From: Hymenopellis radicata
Lineage: Eukaryota; Basidiomycota; Agaricomycetes; Agaricales; Physalacriaceae
DNA: 23,403 nucleotides
Direction of reading: 5' to 3'
Assembly: GCA_015501595.1 (NCBI GenBank)
Contig: JADNRX010000768.1
Location: 1 to 23,403, forward strand
Below the pieces are notes generated by a model. That model saw only the letters and a list, made by a program, of their open reading frames with translations, had not been told where the DNA came from and ran no database searches. The position numbers and the translations under genes were made by a program. Of this stretch, positions 9,763 through 20,646 are shown piece by piece (positions within the stretch are counted from its first letter, which is position 1; every line of letters begins with the position of its first letter).

Positions 9763-12578
9763 ATGGCCATGGATCCCCAGTACACGCAGCAACCGGACAG
9801 CGGTGTTGCTCCTCATCCATACCTACACGAACCGCTACTTTACATCTCCAATCTGCCCGCCTATGTTACCGATGAGAACCTAGCGGTGGCCTTTGTGACA
9901 TGCGGTCCATTCAGGCCCAAGATCGCCCGCGACACCGGTGCTAGTGTGCTTGCGGGCACCATCGAGTTCAAGTTTTTTGGAGAAAGGTGCGCGATTTCCT
10001 GGCTCGGATTGGCCAGAGAGATGCTCACATCGTCCTAATCCAGCCGAGAAAGCCCTCGCCACCCTCCAATCACGTCCAATCCCGGGTCTGCAGACTGCAG
10101 TACCCCTTGCGCTTTCCCCGTACCCGGCCACCACCGATTTCCCGACTCCTCTGCCCCCGCCGTCCGCCCTGCCCCGCTTAGTTAAGCATATGCCGCCTGG
10201 ATTCGCCGATTCCCAGCTCTACGACCTCTTTCGGCCGTTTGGCGCACTCGCCTCTGTCCGCGCGCACACCCAATTCGGTCCAGACACCGGTATGGTCGAG
10301 TTTTGGAACGAGGACGACGCCCGCATGGCAGAAGAGGCCATGCACTGTGCTGAAATAGAGGGCCAGAACATTGCTGTGCAAGTATACCAGCAGAGACGGA
10401 CTAGTGGCGCAGAGTTCAATGTTACTGCACCCGCATTTGTTCCCTCGGGCAACGTATTCCAGTACACAAATCAAGTCAGTTTCACTTGTTTATTTTCCTG
10501 CATCCACAGACTCACAACTTTGCAGCAATATTCTCCACCTACACCTCCGCACCGTCAATCGTACAGTCCGCGGAGCCCACCAGCCCCTGTCCCCTTCGTC
10601 CACGGCCCTGGTCAACAGGTGCAACTGGCTCCTCTTAGCGGTCCAGGATCAACTAGCCATAGCGGTCTAATCGATCCCTGCAATCTATTCTGCAAAGTAC
10701 GCGACTGTTTACTAGCACATGTCTTATTCTAACTCTCATACAGAACCTTGATTCCGACATCGACTCAAATATTCTGTTTTCTCATTTCCGACACGTGAGT
10801 TCCGCGCTTTCTCCACGCGAACCGATCTAATCGTTTATTAGTATGGACAAATCGTCAGGTATGTCATTTCAGACCGTTGGCACTCGCAATATCTCAATCG
10901 TTAAAGTGCTCGTGTAATGCGAAACGAGAATGGTGAAAGTCGCGGCTTTGGTTTCGTCTCTTATCAAGCTCCAGATCAAGGTCATTTCACTTTTCTCAAC
11001 GCGCTTTTTCCATCTCCTCATGATAGCCGATACAGCTGCTGCCGCCCTGCATGCGATGAATGGCGTGCAATTGGGATCTAAACAGATCATAGTCAGATTA
11101 CATGAACCCAGGCAACTCCGCCAGGAGAAGTTGGCTCAACGATTCAGCGGACACAACGGACATCCGAGGAGCTCTAGCGGCGCGACTAGTCCTACTCTTA
11201 GTGAAGGTGGCGAGAGCATGGGAGGTTGGGGTAGTCCCCGGCAACGCTCCGTCACTCTAGGATCTCCCGGCACCCACGAGAAAGAGCGAGGACGCCGTGG
11301 TAGCGGAAGCTACTATAACGTGAGCTCCATGTCCACGAATGTCATAGTCTCTGTCTCATCCCTCACTTAGGCTGCTCTCAACGGCACTCTCAACTTCTCC
11401 ATGCGTTATGATGATCTTTCGAGCCTTACCCCAGTCGTACGCAAGGAGGTTTTGACGGGTGATCTCAGCCGTCGGGTCAAGGCGATGGGAACGGTGGATC
11501 CCGCCAACATTGATACCCTCGTAGACGCCCTTGTTGGCATTTCTCTGAGCGATGTGGTAGCATGCATTGAAGACCCTGTCAAGTTGGCTGACAAGGTCGA
11601 GACCTTGAAGCTCTCGCTGAATATTGCGTCTCCGCCCAAGTCGCGATCGCCATCTGTTCCTGGGTCTCGCGACTCTAGTTCGGATCCTAATAATCTTGCC
11701 GCCACCGCCAGCGCACCCGAATATCCCTCCACTCCCATCTCTGGTAATGGATCGATATCAACGCCACCCAGAACCTCATCACCCTCTGGCTCTGTTCCGC
11801 CTACATCCGAAAGAGACCGGATGATTGCCGCCGTGAAGAAATTGGAGACTACCCGGCAATCCGAGCTCACCGATCTGTTGATGAGTCTACCCAAGCGCGA
11901 GCGCGCCATGTGCCTCTTCAACGTGGAGGTCCTTCGTGCCAAGCTTGACGATGCGAAGTTGGTGCTAGAGAGTGAGGAGGACGAAGCCGCCGCGAATGAG
12001 ACGCAAAAATTGCCTGTTACGCCGCAGTCGAAGAGGACAGCAGCGAAGGTTCAGGACTCGCCTGTGACTCCTGATCTGTCATCGAGGGGACCGTCGGCGA
12101 CGTCGTCACCTATGCCCAGTACTCCCGCTGGCCCGACTCATACCATCGCCGGGCTCGCCAAGCTTCCTGCAGCTGAGATCATTCGGATTGTGTCCAGTCC
12201 CACAGCAAGTATCCCGGTCGCCAAGGCTGACCCTCTAGTCCAGCAGGCGACAGACGAGTTCATCGACGGACTACTTGATAAGCCTTCATCCGTCCAAAAG
12301 CAACAACTTGGCGAGAAACTGTAAGTGTTCGTGTTCCAAGTGAGATACTGCTATTGATTCTCTACATCAGCTTCAAAGTGGTCAAGTCGTTTGGGATCAA
12401 AGGAGCTGTGGGTCACCAACCGTCATTCATCCGTTTTCGGTTTCTTACCCTTGTTTTTCAGCCCAAGATCACTGTCGCGCTACTCGACCAAGAAGATCTC
12501 CGTGCCCTGGCACATCTGATGAACAGCTACCCTGCTGTCCTCAAGGACAAGGCGCAGGCGTTGGTCGTGCCCAAATAA
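9763..12578 (+). CDS. rrm4: Rrm4-like RNA-binding protein: three RRMs and C-terminal MLLE-type regions
   Basis: Rrm4 of Ustilago maydis carries mRNA on endosomes along microtubules in hyphae. Exons: 9763-9986, 10044-10474, 10526-10696, 10744-10794, 10842-10858, 10907-10980, 11027-11319, 11371-12320, 12371-12407 and 12462-12578. RRM1 starts LLYISNLPAYVTDENLAVAF, RRM2 starts ALPRLVKHMPPGFADSQLYD, and RRM3 starts NLFCKNLDSDIDSNILFSHF with RNP1 RGFGFVSY. A Ser/Pro-rich linker follows, then helical MLLE-like segments (VVRKEVLTGDLSRRV; MIAAVKKLETTRQSEL) and the end KITVALLDQEDLRALAHLMN. One extra T in the TTTTTT run at 9972-9977 breaks RRM1. Without it the junction reads EFKFLEKAEKALATLQ and the protein is 787 aa, close to Rrm4. 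An ATG at 9769 is an alternative start. Another multi-RRM MLLE protein is possible. Confidence 0.78.
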
Positions 12579-15023
12579 GCCAAAATCAAGGTCCTTGCGC
12601 CACGCCTCCTATACATTTTCCTCATACTCTAGCATCCCAACACTCATTCCTGCTTTCATGGGATTTCCAAATGATATTTTTTATTGCTACCCACTTGGAT
12701 CTACATTTACCCTTACCGTACAATTAGTCTTCTTCTTTTTTCCCGAGCTGTCCTATATACTCTTGCCTGCTTTCCCATCCCCCGCTCTCATACTGCCGAC
12801 CCGCTGCCATTGCTATCCGCACATCACCTGTTACGAATTTTGACGACGTTCCTGATTAATATTTTTCTTACCGAATTGTGTTTTCTCCGAGTATTTTGCA
12901 TTCAGTTCGCGTGGATATATAGGTATTGGGGTTGATGAATATGGATTGTTTTACAATGTGTGGCGGTGGTTGATTGGGGATTCGTGGAAAGTCTTGCGTT
13001 CTTCGGTGCCGCAAGGGTAGGACGGCGATCAGCTGTTGTGCCTTTAATGGTCATGGTAGCACGTGTAAGTGTGGCACGAATTACGGAGTCTTCATTCTTA
13101 GGATTAGGATGAATGTTCGGCGAAGATTTTGTCCGAATTGGGTTGCTTCTTTGTTCACCGCAGTTGCTCACGGGCCCTAATAGAAGTCTAGGTGGGGAAG
13201 TGTGGCGATGTCTACTACCCTATATCTCTATACACCCCATTTCCAGGCAGGCATTTGTTCGGCAACAGCCTCAGTCGGGGAATCCGAAAGAATGTATCAT
13301 GCGCGTCTAACAGGCCACACAGACTTGCTAGTCGCCGTCTTGAAAATGGCGCGGGCTCCGTGTAGTCCCCACCTCGAAAATTTTTCGTGTACGCGGTGCT
13401 CTCTAGTTCAGGAGCAGCGATCAGCGATCATCAACTACATACTCGTAGCTGCTAGTCTGGCTCGGAGCATTGGACCCACCATGCTGTGCATACTAGGGCG
13501 TACCTAATTCCGCCGGGAAGGAAAAGGGCACTGCACTGCGATACATGTGCTATGAACCTACCGCTTTTGGTTTCCTTGGATGTGGGAGGGGTCCAAGTAG
13601 GCGTTCGGCGCGTATGAATCAAGGGACGCCTATTGAAATGGAGTGAGTATCATCAGGAACACAGTGTATATGGACGGTGAATCCCAACCCGGTGCTCTTA
13701 CAATGACATTGTGCAGTCCGTAGAGTAGGGTCGGCATTGCAAAATCGGGCGAACAATGGGATTTTAATGCCTGAGGGGGCCTGAAGTACGTGGAGATGGA
13801 CGGATATGGAAGTTTTGACGCGTTGTGTGTCCAGTTGCGCACGGGGGACGGTGGACGGTACTGGTTATCAGCATCGCCAGACTCGGAACGGTACTATCAG
13901 ATCATCAGTCGGATGTCATTAAAGCGTGGATGCCAACTATTCTATCGCACCCATGTTCTCTCCATGAAGTTAGGACCCATCTGATCAAAGAGGACTCAAG
14001 TATTCCTGCAGGAGACAATAACCCCACACGACCTTTTGACAAACCTGAGTGTGTAGACTGATGCAACACGCAGGCGCGAGAAAAGTGGGGCAAACATTGT
14101 AGACGGTTATGGGTGCATATTTGCCATGAGTCTGCCTCGAGGTGATCTACAAATCCCAGGTCAGAAAAGACAATAAGAGGGGCACGAGGCGGGCCACAAC
14201 ACTATCGAGCGTGCACATCGGAGAGGTCAACTTCGCCCCGGAGATGATTCATTTGCACCAAATGGACTGACATGTTCCGCATGTCAATCTCGGAGAACAA
14301 CAACCTATCCCAGAACAAAGAAAGCTGCAACTGAATGGAGGGTGATGTACTGAATAGGGTATGATTGGCGCCGAACTAGCTGACTCGACTTCGTGTGACT
14401 CTGAGCTCGAATCGAAGCACCTGGGTCTGGAGACCTGAAAAGAGTATTCCTTGTTCAAGTCCTTGCACCGGTCGTATCAAGGCGGCTTTCAAGTATCTAC
14501 GAAACGTTGCAAGAACGATGGCAACTTGAAGCGCGTGCATGACGCCGTCGATACCATGATGGGATTCAACTGATTGTCCTAGTCACGGTCCCTTAATACA
14601 CCTCGCGTTTCGGTGATCCAGATCACTGCATGCGAGCCAATAGTCTCAAGGCCCTTTCAGTTTGAAGGCCTACCGGAAAGCCCATTCCGCCTTTCAGAGC
14701 CGTAAAGGGAGATGGAATCAATGGGTCGTCCACACGGTCCAAACGTAAGAGAAAAGGAGACGAAAGTGCGCGCTACATGAGCCAGAGAACAAGTAAGGAG
14801 CAAGCCTGAAGTGACGAGAGTAACGAGCGGAAGGAAACGGGTTGATCAAATCTGGCAGTCCCGAGCTATACCCATTTGGACAGGCCCGGACAGAATGAAT
14901 TCCTCGATCACAGATCCCAACTTGGCCACTGTATGTCATGATCTGGCAACCGTATAAAGATTTGCTAATAATGCTGTTGGGAACCTCTGGCGCCTTTACC
15001 TCCTTCCCCCTTTGTGGCCTGCC
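12579..15023. other. Gene-poor spacer between rrm4 and clp1
   Basis: About 2.4 kb. The left part is T/C-rich and probably holds the rrm4 3' untranslated region. Frames of up to about 110 codons exist on both strands, but none resembles a known family or has matching splice sites. No repeat or RNA gene was recognised. Confidence 0.45.
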
Positions 15024-15030
15024 TATAAAA
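15024..15030 (+). promoter_or_regulatory. TATA box of clp1
   Basis: TATAAAA lies 60 bases before the chosen ATG at 15084. An ATG at 15035 is too close to the TATA box to be in a normal transcript, which supports the 15084 start. Confidence 0.65.
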
Positions 15031-15083
15031 CACCATGTTACCGCGGCCATTCCTTTAGTGATCCCGGCCCCTTCTCCCAGGCG

Positions 15084-15969
15084 ATGCGTTCTGCTGCGAC
15101 CAACTCGTCGTCTCTACAGCTCCCTCGCCAGCTGGAGCGACCACCGTTCCAGCCCGAAAGAACACGCCAGGCGCTCATATCTGCTGATCCAGATTTGGAG
15201 AATGTCCCCCTTCCATTCATCAGACACAGCCTGCGGGACAAATTCCAAGAGTGCGTATTTATCGTGCGCCACCTCTCTTTCCTGCTAAAGACATATCTTA
15301 GAATGATGAATGGACGAAAACAGCCTGTCCCCTTCTCACCTTCCCACTCACTGTCCTGCCCATCTCATCCCGACCTCTTTGACGGTACCGCTGTTGAAGT
15401 CATCGGCAACGGCCTCGTTCCCCACACATGCCTTGGCGATATGCGCGCTCAACGATCCTGATCAGCCTGCGCTTATATTTCCGATACACTGCCTCGTGTT
15501 TTCCGCGCACTGCAGCCTCTGCCTCCCCCCCTACTACGATCCGAAAGAGTCCGCCATCTATTTGCCAGTTCAAATACTCCAGCTCCCCTCGCCGCGCGCG
15601 TTCGTCATCCTATACGAGTACATGTACACCCAGCGCCTTGATAGTGTTCTAAAAAAGCTCATTCCTCTTCCGCCCGACTTTCTCCAAGACTCGCTGAGTC
15701 ACACCGCTGTCATTGAAGCTCGCGATTCGAAATCGACCATGCTCAGACTCGGTATGCATCTTTATGCCTGCGAGAACGGGAGCATATCCGGACTCATGAA
15801 CCATGCATCTCATGTGAAGGACCTGTGGCAGGACATGGTCAAACTTCGCATGTACATGCTTGATTTATGGGACACACTTGATCTCGCATGGGACATCGTC
15901 GTGTGCGCGTTCCACTTAGCGTCAGGGCGTCGGAGACAAAACCCTTTCGGGCATCGTGATTTTGTTTAG
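15084..15969 (+). CDS. clp1: Clp1 (clampless1) homologue, dikaryon development
   Basis: Clp1 is a basidiomycete-specific protein needed for clamp-cell formation downstream of the A (homeodomain) mating-type genes in Coprinopsis; in Ustilago it acts at the start of dikaryotic growth. Exon 1 (15084-15250) gives LPRQLERPPFQPERTRQALI then SADPDLENVPLPFIRHSL. A 73-nt intron (15251-15323) precedes exon 2 (15324-15969), in frame, with the family landmarks SFPTHALAICAL, FPIHCLVFSAHCS, YLPVQILQLPSPRAFVILYE, YMYTQRLD, NHASHVKDLWQDMV and LWDTLDLAWDIVVCA. The product is 270 aa, shorter than the Coprinopsis protein as I remember it; the difference seems to lie in the N-terminus and linkers. No frameshift is needed. 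I found no clear GATG-N9-ACA homeodomain site upstream by eye. Confidence 0.85.
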
Positions 15970-17101
15970 CGGGCTGTCTTGTTACTGTATCCATATCCGT
16001 TTTGATGATACCCGATTCGCATTGCCATGATCCCTTGACGCTACCCCATGTATCACTAAAATTCGCACGGTCGTCGACGTTCTGTATCAATTATATTATT
16101 ATGTCTTGCAGAAATTCTCGCTACACACGCCTATTCAGAATGTGGCGCAAATTATGGTTGATAAAGGTCCGCGATGTGATCAAGATCGGCATAGCTGTGA
16201 TATATCAGAAATAGCTTCTATCCCGAAGACGTGGCGCATACCAAGCGATGATCAGTTGATGTGGACATGCCTGCCCAGTTGCATGGAGAACTTTGGCTTC
16301 AGTCCAAAGAAAGTCACGTAAAGGAACCTGCAAATAACGTTCTGGTCAATATTGGGGTCTCAAGATTCGCTCTTCCCGCACACACCCTGGAATGATGGTC
16401 CGTCGCTTGTGTGTGTCTACGTATTACCATCGCTTGTCAAGGGGGTCACCGAGCTCTGGCATTCTAGAACTCACGCGTTATTCTGGGACCCTGTAGGCTA
16501 GCAAAGAATTGGTCGATACGGAAGAGCATGGATTAGTTTGAAGTGGTACTCACTGAAATGGCATGACGGTTCGTTGCCAAGTAGTAGTAGGCGGCCAAGA
16601 GAAGTTGCGGCCACGAGGTGACGTCATGCCTCGTTGGTTCCGCGTGACGCGCTCGGTCTAGACGCGTCGCGACGGCAAGACAGGAAAGTTTTTAACAAGC
16701 GAGTGTGGGACGAAGGGTGGTATGTTGAGTAATTCCTGTGGTTGCGAGAGAAGGCGAGGAAGCAGTAAATACGTGTGAAGAGCAATTCAGCCAGAGGGAT
16801 GATGACAAGTCTACCAAACCCTACTCGACATGACCCAAGTGACCAAAATTATTGTACTTGTCAGACAGAATTACGAGTTATCGCGTTGTAAGCCAGGGAA
16901 CCTCGTCCAGTTACATCCCAATTTTCGACACGGTGGTTTGCAGATTCGCTGGACTCGGAGATCTGCAGGACCCAAATCGACTTGCCCGAAATCAGTCTTG
17001 AATTGGCCGTCCGTGGGCGTAGCGGCATATTCAGCGTTCAAGCATTTCGACAACGATGTTGCGTTAACGTTTCCACAATAGATATCGCTACGACGGTGTA
17101 G
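15970..17101. other. Spacer downstream of clp1
   Basis: Only short frames with no recognisable product. It includes the clp1 3' region. Sequence near 16560-16700 is GC-richer. Nothing else is supportable. Confidence 0.4.
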
Positions 17102-17290
17102 GCATTTCCACCTAAGATGCGGCGCTTAAGATTCAATCCATCATAACTCGCCCACCCTCAGTTACCGTATGTAAGCCGAAGCGCGCAGAATTTTATTTAG
17201 TATTTACCCTCGAGCATATCTGACGCCTCATGCAGTATGTTTTCCACCTCTGGGAATCTTGCTTGGAACGAACATTTGTGCGCGCAGAAA
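17102..17290 (-). pseudogene. Displaced 3' fragment of a cytochrome P450 (copy A of a duplication)
   Basis: This matches 20423-20646 with high identity over about 190 bases, including the last P450 exon and its 3' flank. On the minus strand it reads KCSFQARFPEVENILHEASD and then a stop shortly after, as in the intact gene. Relative to the intact copy it lost AAG at the splice acceptor and 7 bases covering the Pro-Phe codons. It gained 9 bases next to the stop codon and lacks a stretch of about 35 bases in the 3' flank. No other P450 exon is nearby, so it cannot be functional. Confidence 0.82.
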
Positions 17291-17644
17291 CTTACTTACA
17301 TGTAGTTAATTAAGTCTACGAAGCCCCAAGTCGACAGCCGCTGTCGGCGCGACGGTGCCATCGGTAAAGACTCTGGGACGGAGATGAGTACAAGCAGCAT
17401 TAACCGTAGAACTTTTGCACATACTCAGGATGCTCGTCGCCGTAACAACTGGAAACGTCCATGCACCATCGAGACCAGGACCATGAGGCACTCAAGAGTA
17501 CCAGAGACCCTGAAACTGAATATATACGCATGTAAGAAAAGGGAAATGTCTACACACCTTGCACCTTTCGTGTTGTCTACGATGGTCACACTCAATGTAC
17601 CAGATGATACAAGTATTCCCTCCAGTACAATCTTGTCCAACGCG
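17291..17644. other. Spacer between the P450 fragment and the minisatellite
   Basis: A stretch of about 350 bases with no recognisable gene. Overlapping short frames on both strands look like chance. Confidence 0.4.
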
Positions 17645-18018
17645 CAGTCCTCGTCCTACCGGTCGTCATGCTTGTGCTAGGAGTCGAGTCGTCCGGGCCC
17701 GGGAATGGGCTGTCCTCGTTCTCATCCTCATTCGGGTATCGTATACCTCGTTCAGGCATCCTAATCATCGTCCTGGTACCTTAGTCCTCGTCCTATGGGT
17801 CACACTCGTCCAGTGGGTCGTCCCAGTTCAGCGAGTCATCCTCGTCCAGCGGATTGGCCACGTCCCTTGGGTATCGTCCAGCTCGAATGTCGTCACGTCC
17901 GGGTGTCGCCATCCTGGGTGAGCTCGTCCTCGTCCAGCGAGCGGTCCTCGTCACTAGGAGTCGTCAGTCGCCTGGGTATCGTCCAGCAGAGTGGCCTCGT
18001 CCTCCTCGTGGGCCTCCA
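17645..18018. repeat. Degenerate TCGTCC/TCGTCCAG minisatellite
   Basis: The hexamer TCGTCC and close variants recur roughly every 15-30 bases over about 370 bases, often extended to TCGTCCAGCG or CTCGTCCAG. A longer motif, GGGTATCGT, recurs near 17735, 17870 and 17974. On the minus strand the repeat reads GGACGA and gives short Asp/Glu-rich frames such as SDEDRSLDEDELTQDGD. These are best explained by the repeat. It lies between the two copies of the P450 3' duplication. Confidence 0.65.
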
Positions 18019-18342
18019 GTATGCCCATCGTCGCGTATCGGGAACCATCGCATAAGGTGACAAGACCTGCTCGTGGCAAGGCGCAGGCAATGGGAGAAGG
18101 GCGACCATGACGGTGGCGGAGCAAGAGGCTGAAGGAGGCCGAGGCATACGTCATCGATTTGTGACTTAGACGCGAAAAGGAACCTTAGACGCTTTGGCAA
18201 GCCAACTAAGACAGTGTTATCGACCGAAGCTCAAAAATAGGCGAGTCCCTGCCAACACCTCTCAACATCTATCAACAGAATCAACCTCTACCGTTTTCTC
18301 CCAACAGAAAGTTCACTGAGCTGTAACTTTGCTGCGACTACA
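18019..18342. other. Spacer and probable promoter of the 18343 gene
   Basis: About 320 bases. The right part is CT-rich (CAACATCTATCAACAGAATC, then CTCTACCGTTTTCTCCC), typical of a fungal core promoter and leader. No TATA box is clear. Confidence 0.4.
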
Positions 18343-19956
18343 ATGGCAACTGTTCCTGTTGGGTCCAACGAACCCAACTCCTTCACATTAGCATTACTGT
18401 CCAAAGACCACGCTCCCCTCTGCTGTCTTTTCCGCTTTCCCATTACCCGAAAACGCCGCAATATTCCCTCCTTTGTAGCTGAAACTCTCAAAATTCTGGA
18501 CGTTATTCGACTTGCGGGACTCTTCTTCGGCATATTTTCCTTCCCTTTGGGTTTGGAGACCGAAAAGCTACCCCCGCTCGTTACATGGATTAGCGCTCAC
18601 GAGGACGTTGCCGGTGTCATCCAGAACGAAGACATCACCAATACTTTGAAGGATGTATCTGTCAGCGAGTGGAAGGGCCGTACTATTTGGCTACGATTCC
18701 GAGGGAAAGAGCCAGGCATGTTGTCCATCTCTCTTCGATGTCTGGGAAATCAGAGATCTTGTCATTTAGAACCACCTCACTCTGTTGCTGAACGCATTAT
18801 CCAATCACTGATGCAAGCACAACGAGACAAGCGTCCGAACCTGGAGACGGTGAGTTGATACTATTTGACAGGGATTCTCTTCTTAGTCTTTTGAAGCTCC
18901 GAAAGCAGTTCACGAACGACTTCCACAAGCCGGCCGATATCTGCGAATTCAGTGGCGATGCATTAGCTGTTGAGCTGATGCACATTATACCTTTTGAGCT
19001 GGGTTCCAGTCTCATATATGGCACTCTCAAGGCCATCCAGAACCGTGCCAATACCATTTTGGCAGCTTGTGTGAGTCTATTATTTTTCTTTCCCATTTCG
19101 TTGTCCTCAAACAAAGTGAAAGGAATCCCAATTAGTTTCGTTTGATACTTCTGAACCTATCATTGGGAATCTGCTGCTGTACAATCCATCGCAGTGGGTG
19201 CAATCTTCGTAGATGGCCCGGTGCGCACCATCAACCAAACTGCCAACTTCCTTGTTGGGTCAGCGGTGGTGCATAAAGTAGCAGACGAACTGCACGGGGT
19301 GTTATTCAGCACTAACGTATGTTCCTCCAACTCAACTGAAAGATTTAAGTTTGAATTTCTGTGCTACTAGCCGCGACTTTGGCTCGCCGAAACCGTCACA
19401 CACTCTCTGACGGCATTCACAAAGGAGGTGTCTCACAACCTTTTGCCATCGGGTACGACGCCGCTGACTGAGCTCGAGTCCGACCATGAACGGACCGCAT
19501 TCTTGATATGGTCACTCGCAGATGCTGCGACATTATATCTAAGATATGCTATGCCACAGTTGCGGGAACAAGTGGACTCGGTTGTTGCACGAATTTTAGC
19601 AGAAAAGGATGCTCTGAAGCGGAAAAGAGAAAAGGAAGAAGACGAAGAAGAAGAACGGCCCAAGTGCAAGAAAGCGAAGCCGGTGAAAGAGGACACTACG
19701 AAGAAGGGCCCTGACAATGGGAACGACGATGGCGGGTCGTCTGGCGCTTGGGGGCTTGCTGACCCATCCAGACGACTTGGACTATGTCGAGGATGATGAG
19801 GATGCCGTCGATGAACGCGAGCTGACACCGGAGTCAAGGAAGATAATTGGAGATTTGTATCCAGGACTCGGTGTCAGCGAGGCCGTTGAACGGCATGAGG
19901 CTATGCATGAGAAAGCCCGTGCATTTTTATTTATGTTGTGCAACTGGGCTGCATAG
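18343..19956 (+). CDS. Unrecognised protein with a charged, NLS-like C-terminal region
   Basis: The best model is 18343-18849, 18909-19068, 19136-19316 and 19371-19956, about 477 aa. The N-terminal half has no recognised domain. Middle exons give helical, well-composed sequence (FTNDFHKPADICEFSGDALA; VDGPVRTINQTANFLVGSAV; VADELHGVLFSTN). Exon 4 has a helix (DSVVARILAEKDALKRKREK), an acidic run, a basic cluster (KCKKAKPVKEDTTKKG) resembling a nuclear signal, and an acidic tail (THPDDLDYVEDDEDAVDE). Two single-base corrections are needed: one base missing near 19183-19194, and one extra G in the GGGGG run near 19750-19754. With both, the exon sum is an exact multiple of three. Splice choice is uncertain for the first two introns, since 19071 has a better donor (GTGAGT) but breaks the frame. 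Family unknown. Confidence 0.55.
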
Positions 19957-20151
19957 TAAATACTTTTCTTCCTTCGTTCTACATAAGCGGACAGAATACG
20001 ATAATCCTTTGCTCAGAACTCTCCAATATACTTGTACGGGGTTTGTCCGCCAGTCATCAAATTCGGAAGCTAAGGTTCCTGAGTATTGCACGAGCTTAGG
20101 CATGTCAATTGAAGGGAAAAAAGGTTGGAAGAGAGGCTGAAACTTGCTAGC

Positions 20152-20418
20152 TTAGCATCTCCTCGCCAACCTCAGCCCCGTCCCCGTGGTTGGGCCGCCT
20201 CGAGGCGCTGTCTTGCGGCGGCGGTGGCCAACTCCCGTACCGCTCACCCTCGGCCGACGCGCCGAGCTGTTCCAGTGCGCTATCCGTATCTCCCGCACGG
20301 TCTCTTGCAGGTAATGTTGGACGCAGAGATACTCCCACACCCAATCAATCTCGAAAGACGAATCCTCGTTCCAGCACTGCAAACGCCGGATATGTCCATT
20401 GTTGTCGTGCAGCTCGAG
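20152..20418 (-). CDS. Coding-like exon of an unidentified minus-strand gene or gene remnant
   Basis: After a good acceptor (ATGCATAG, ending at 20419) the minus strand reads LELHDNNGHIRRLQCWNEDS, then SFEIDWVWEYLCVQHYLQET and VREIRIAHWNSSARRP. This composition is much more protein-like than its surroundings. The frame continues to a stop at 20152, but its last third is Arg/Gly-rich. Another frame (SWPPPPQDSASRRPNHGDG) may be the true C-terminus, implying a further frame break. No start exon was found; upstream lies the 3' flank of the P450. It may be a small downstream gene or a truncated relic. Family not recognised. Confidence 0.35.
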   Translation of the reverse strand, partial: LELHDNNGHIRRLQCWNEDSSFEIDWVWEYLCVQHYLQETVREIRIAHWNSSARRPRVSGTGVGHRRRKTAPRGGPTTGTGLRLARRC

Positions 20419-20422
20419 CTAT

Positions 20423-20646
20423 GCATTTCCACCTCAGATGCGGCGCTTAAGAATAAATCCAGGACCAGATCATTCGTTTTCATTGTCGTGATTCTGCATC
20501 ATAACTCGCCCGCCCGCAGGTAAGCCGAAGCGCGCAGAATTTTATTTACCCTCGAGCATATCTGACGCCTCATGCAGTATGTTTTCCACCTCTGGGAATC
20601 TTGCTTGGAACGAACATTTAAACGGTTTGTGCGCGCTTCAGAAACC
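20423..20646. repeat. Copy B of a dispersed direct duplication (P450 3' end plus flank)
   Basis: This is the partner of 17102-17290, in the same orientation about 3.3 kb away. Shared blocks include GATGCGGCGCTTAAGA, CATCATAACTCGCCC, AAGCCGAAGCGCGCAGAATT and a run of about 75 identical bases from CCCTCGAGCATATC onward. Copy B lies inside the intact P450 gene, so it is probably the source. Confidence 0.85.

Noticed and set aside
9960..9990. Programmed ribosomal frameshift at the T-run of rrm4
   Set aside because: The needed shift is +1, while a heptamer of this kind would favour -1. Many other genes in the window show similar homopolymer breaks, so an error is simpler.
11406..11942. A 178-codon minus-strand frame inside rrm4 exon 8
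   Set aside because: It is the antisense shadow of a long coding exon with good codon structure on the plus strand.
18850..18908. Frameshift at the first junction of the 18343 gene
   Set aside because: Using the GCAG acceptor ending at 18908 instead of the TTCTTAG at 18886 keeps the frame with a normal 59-nt intron.
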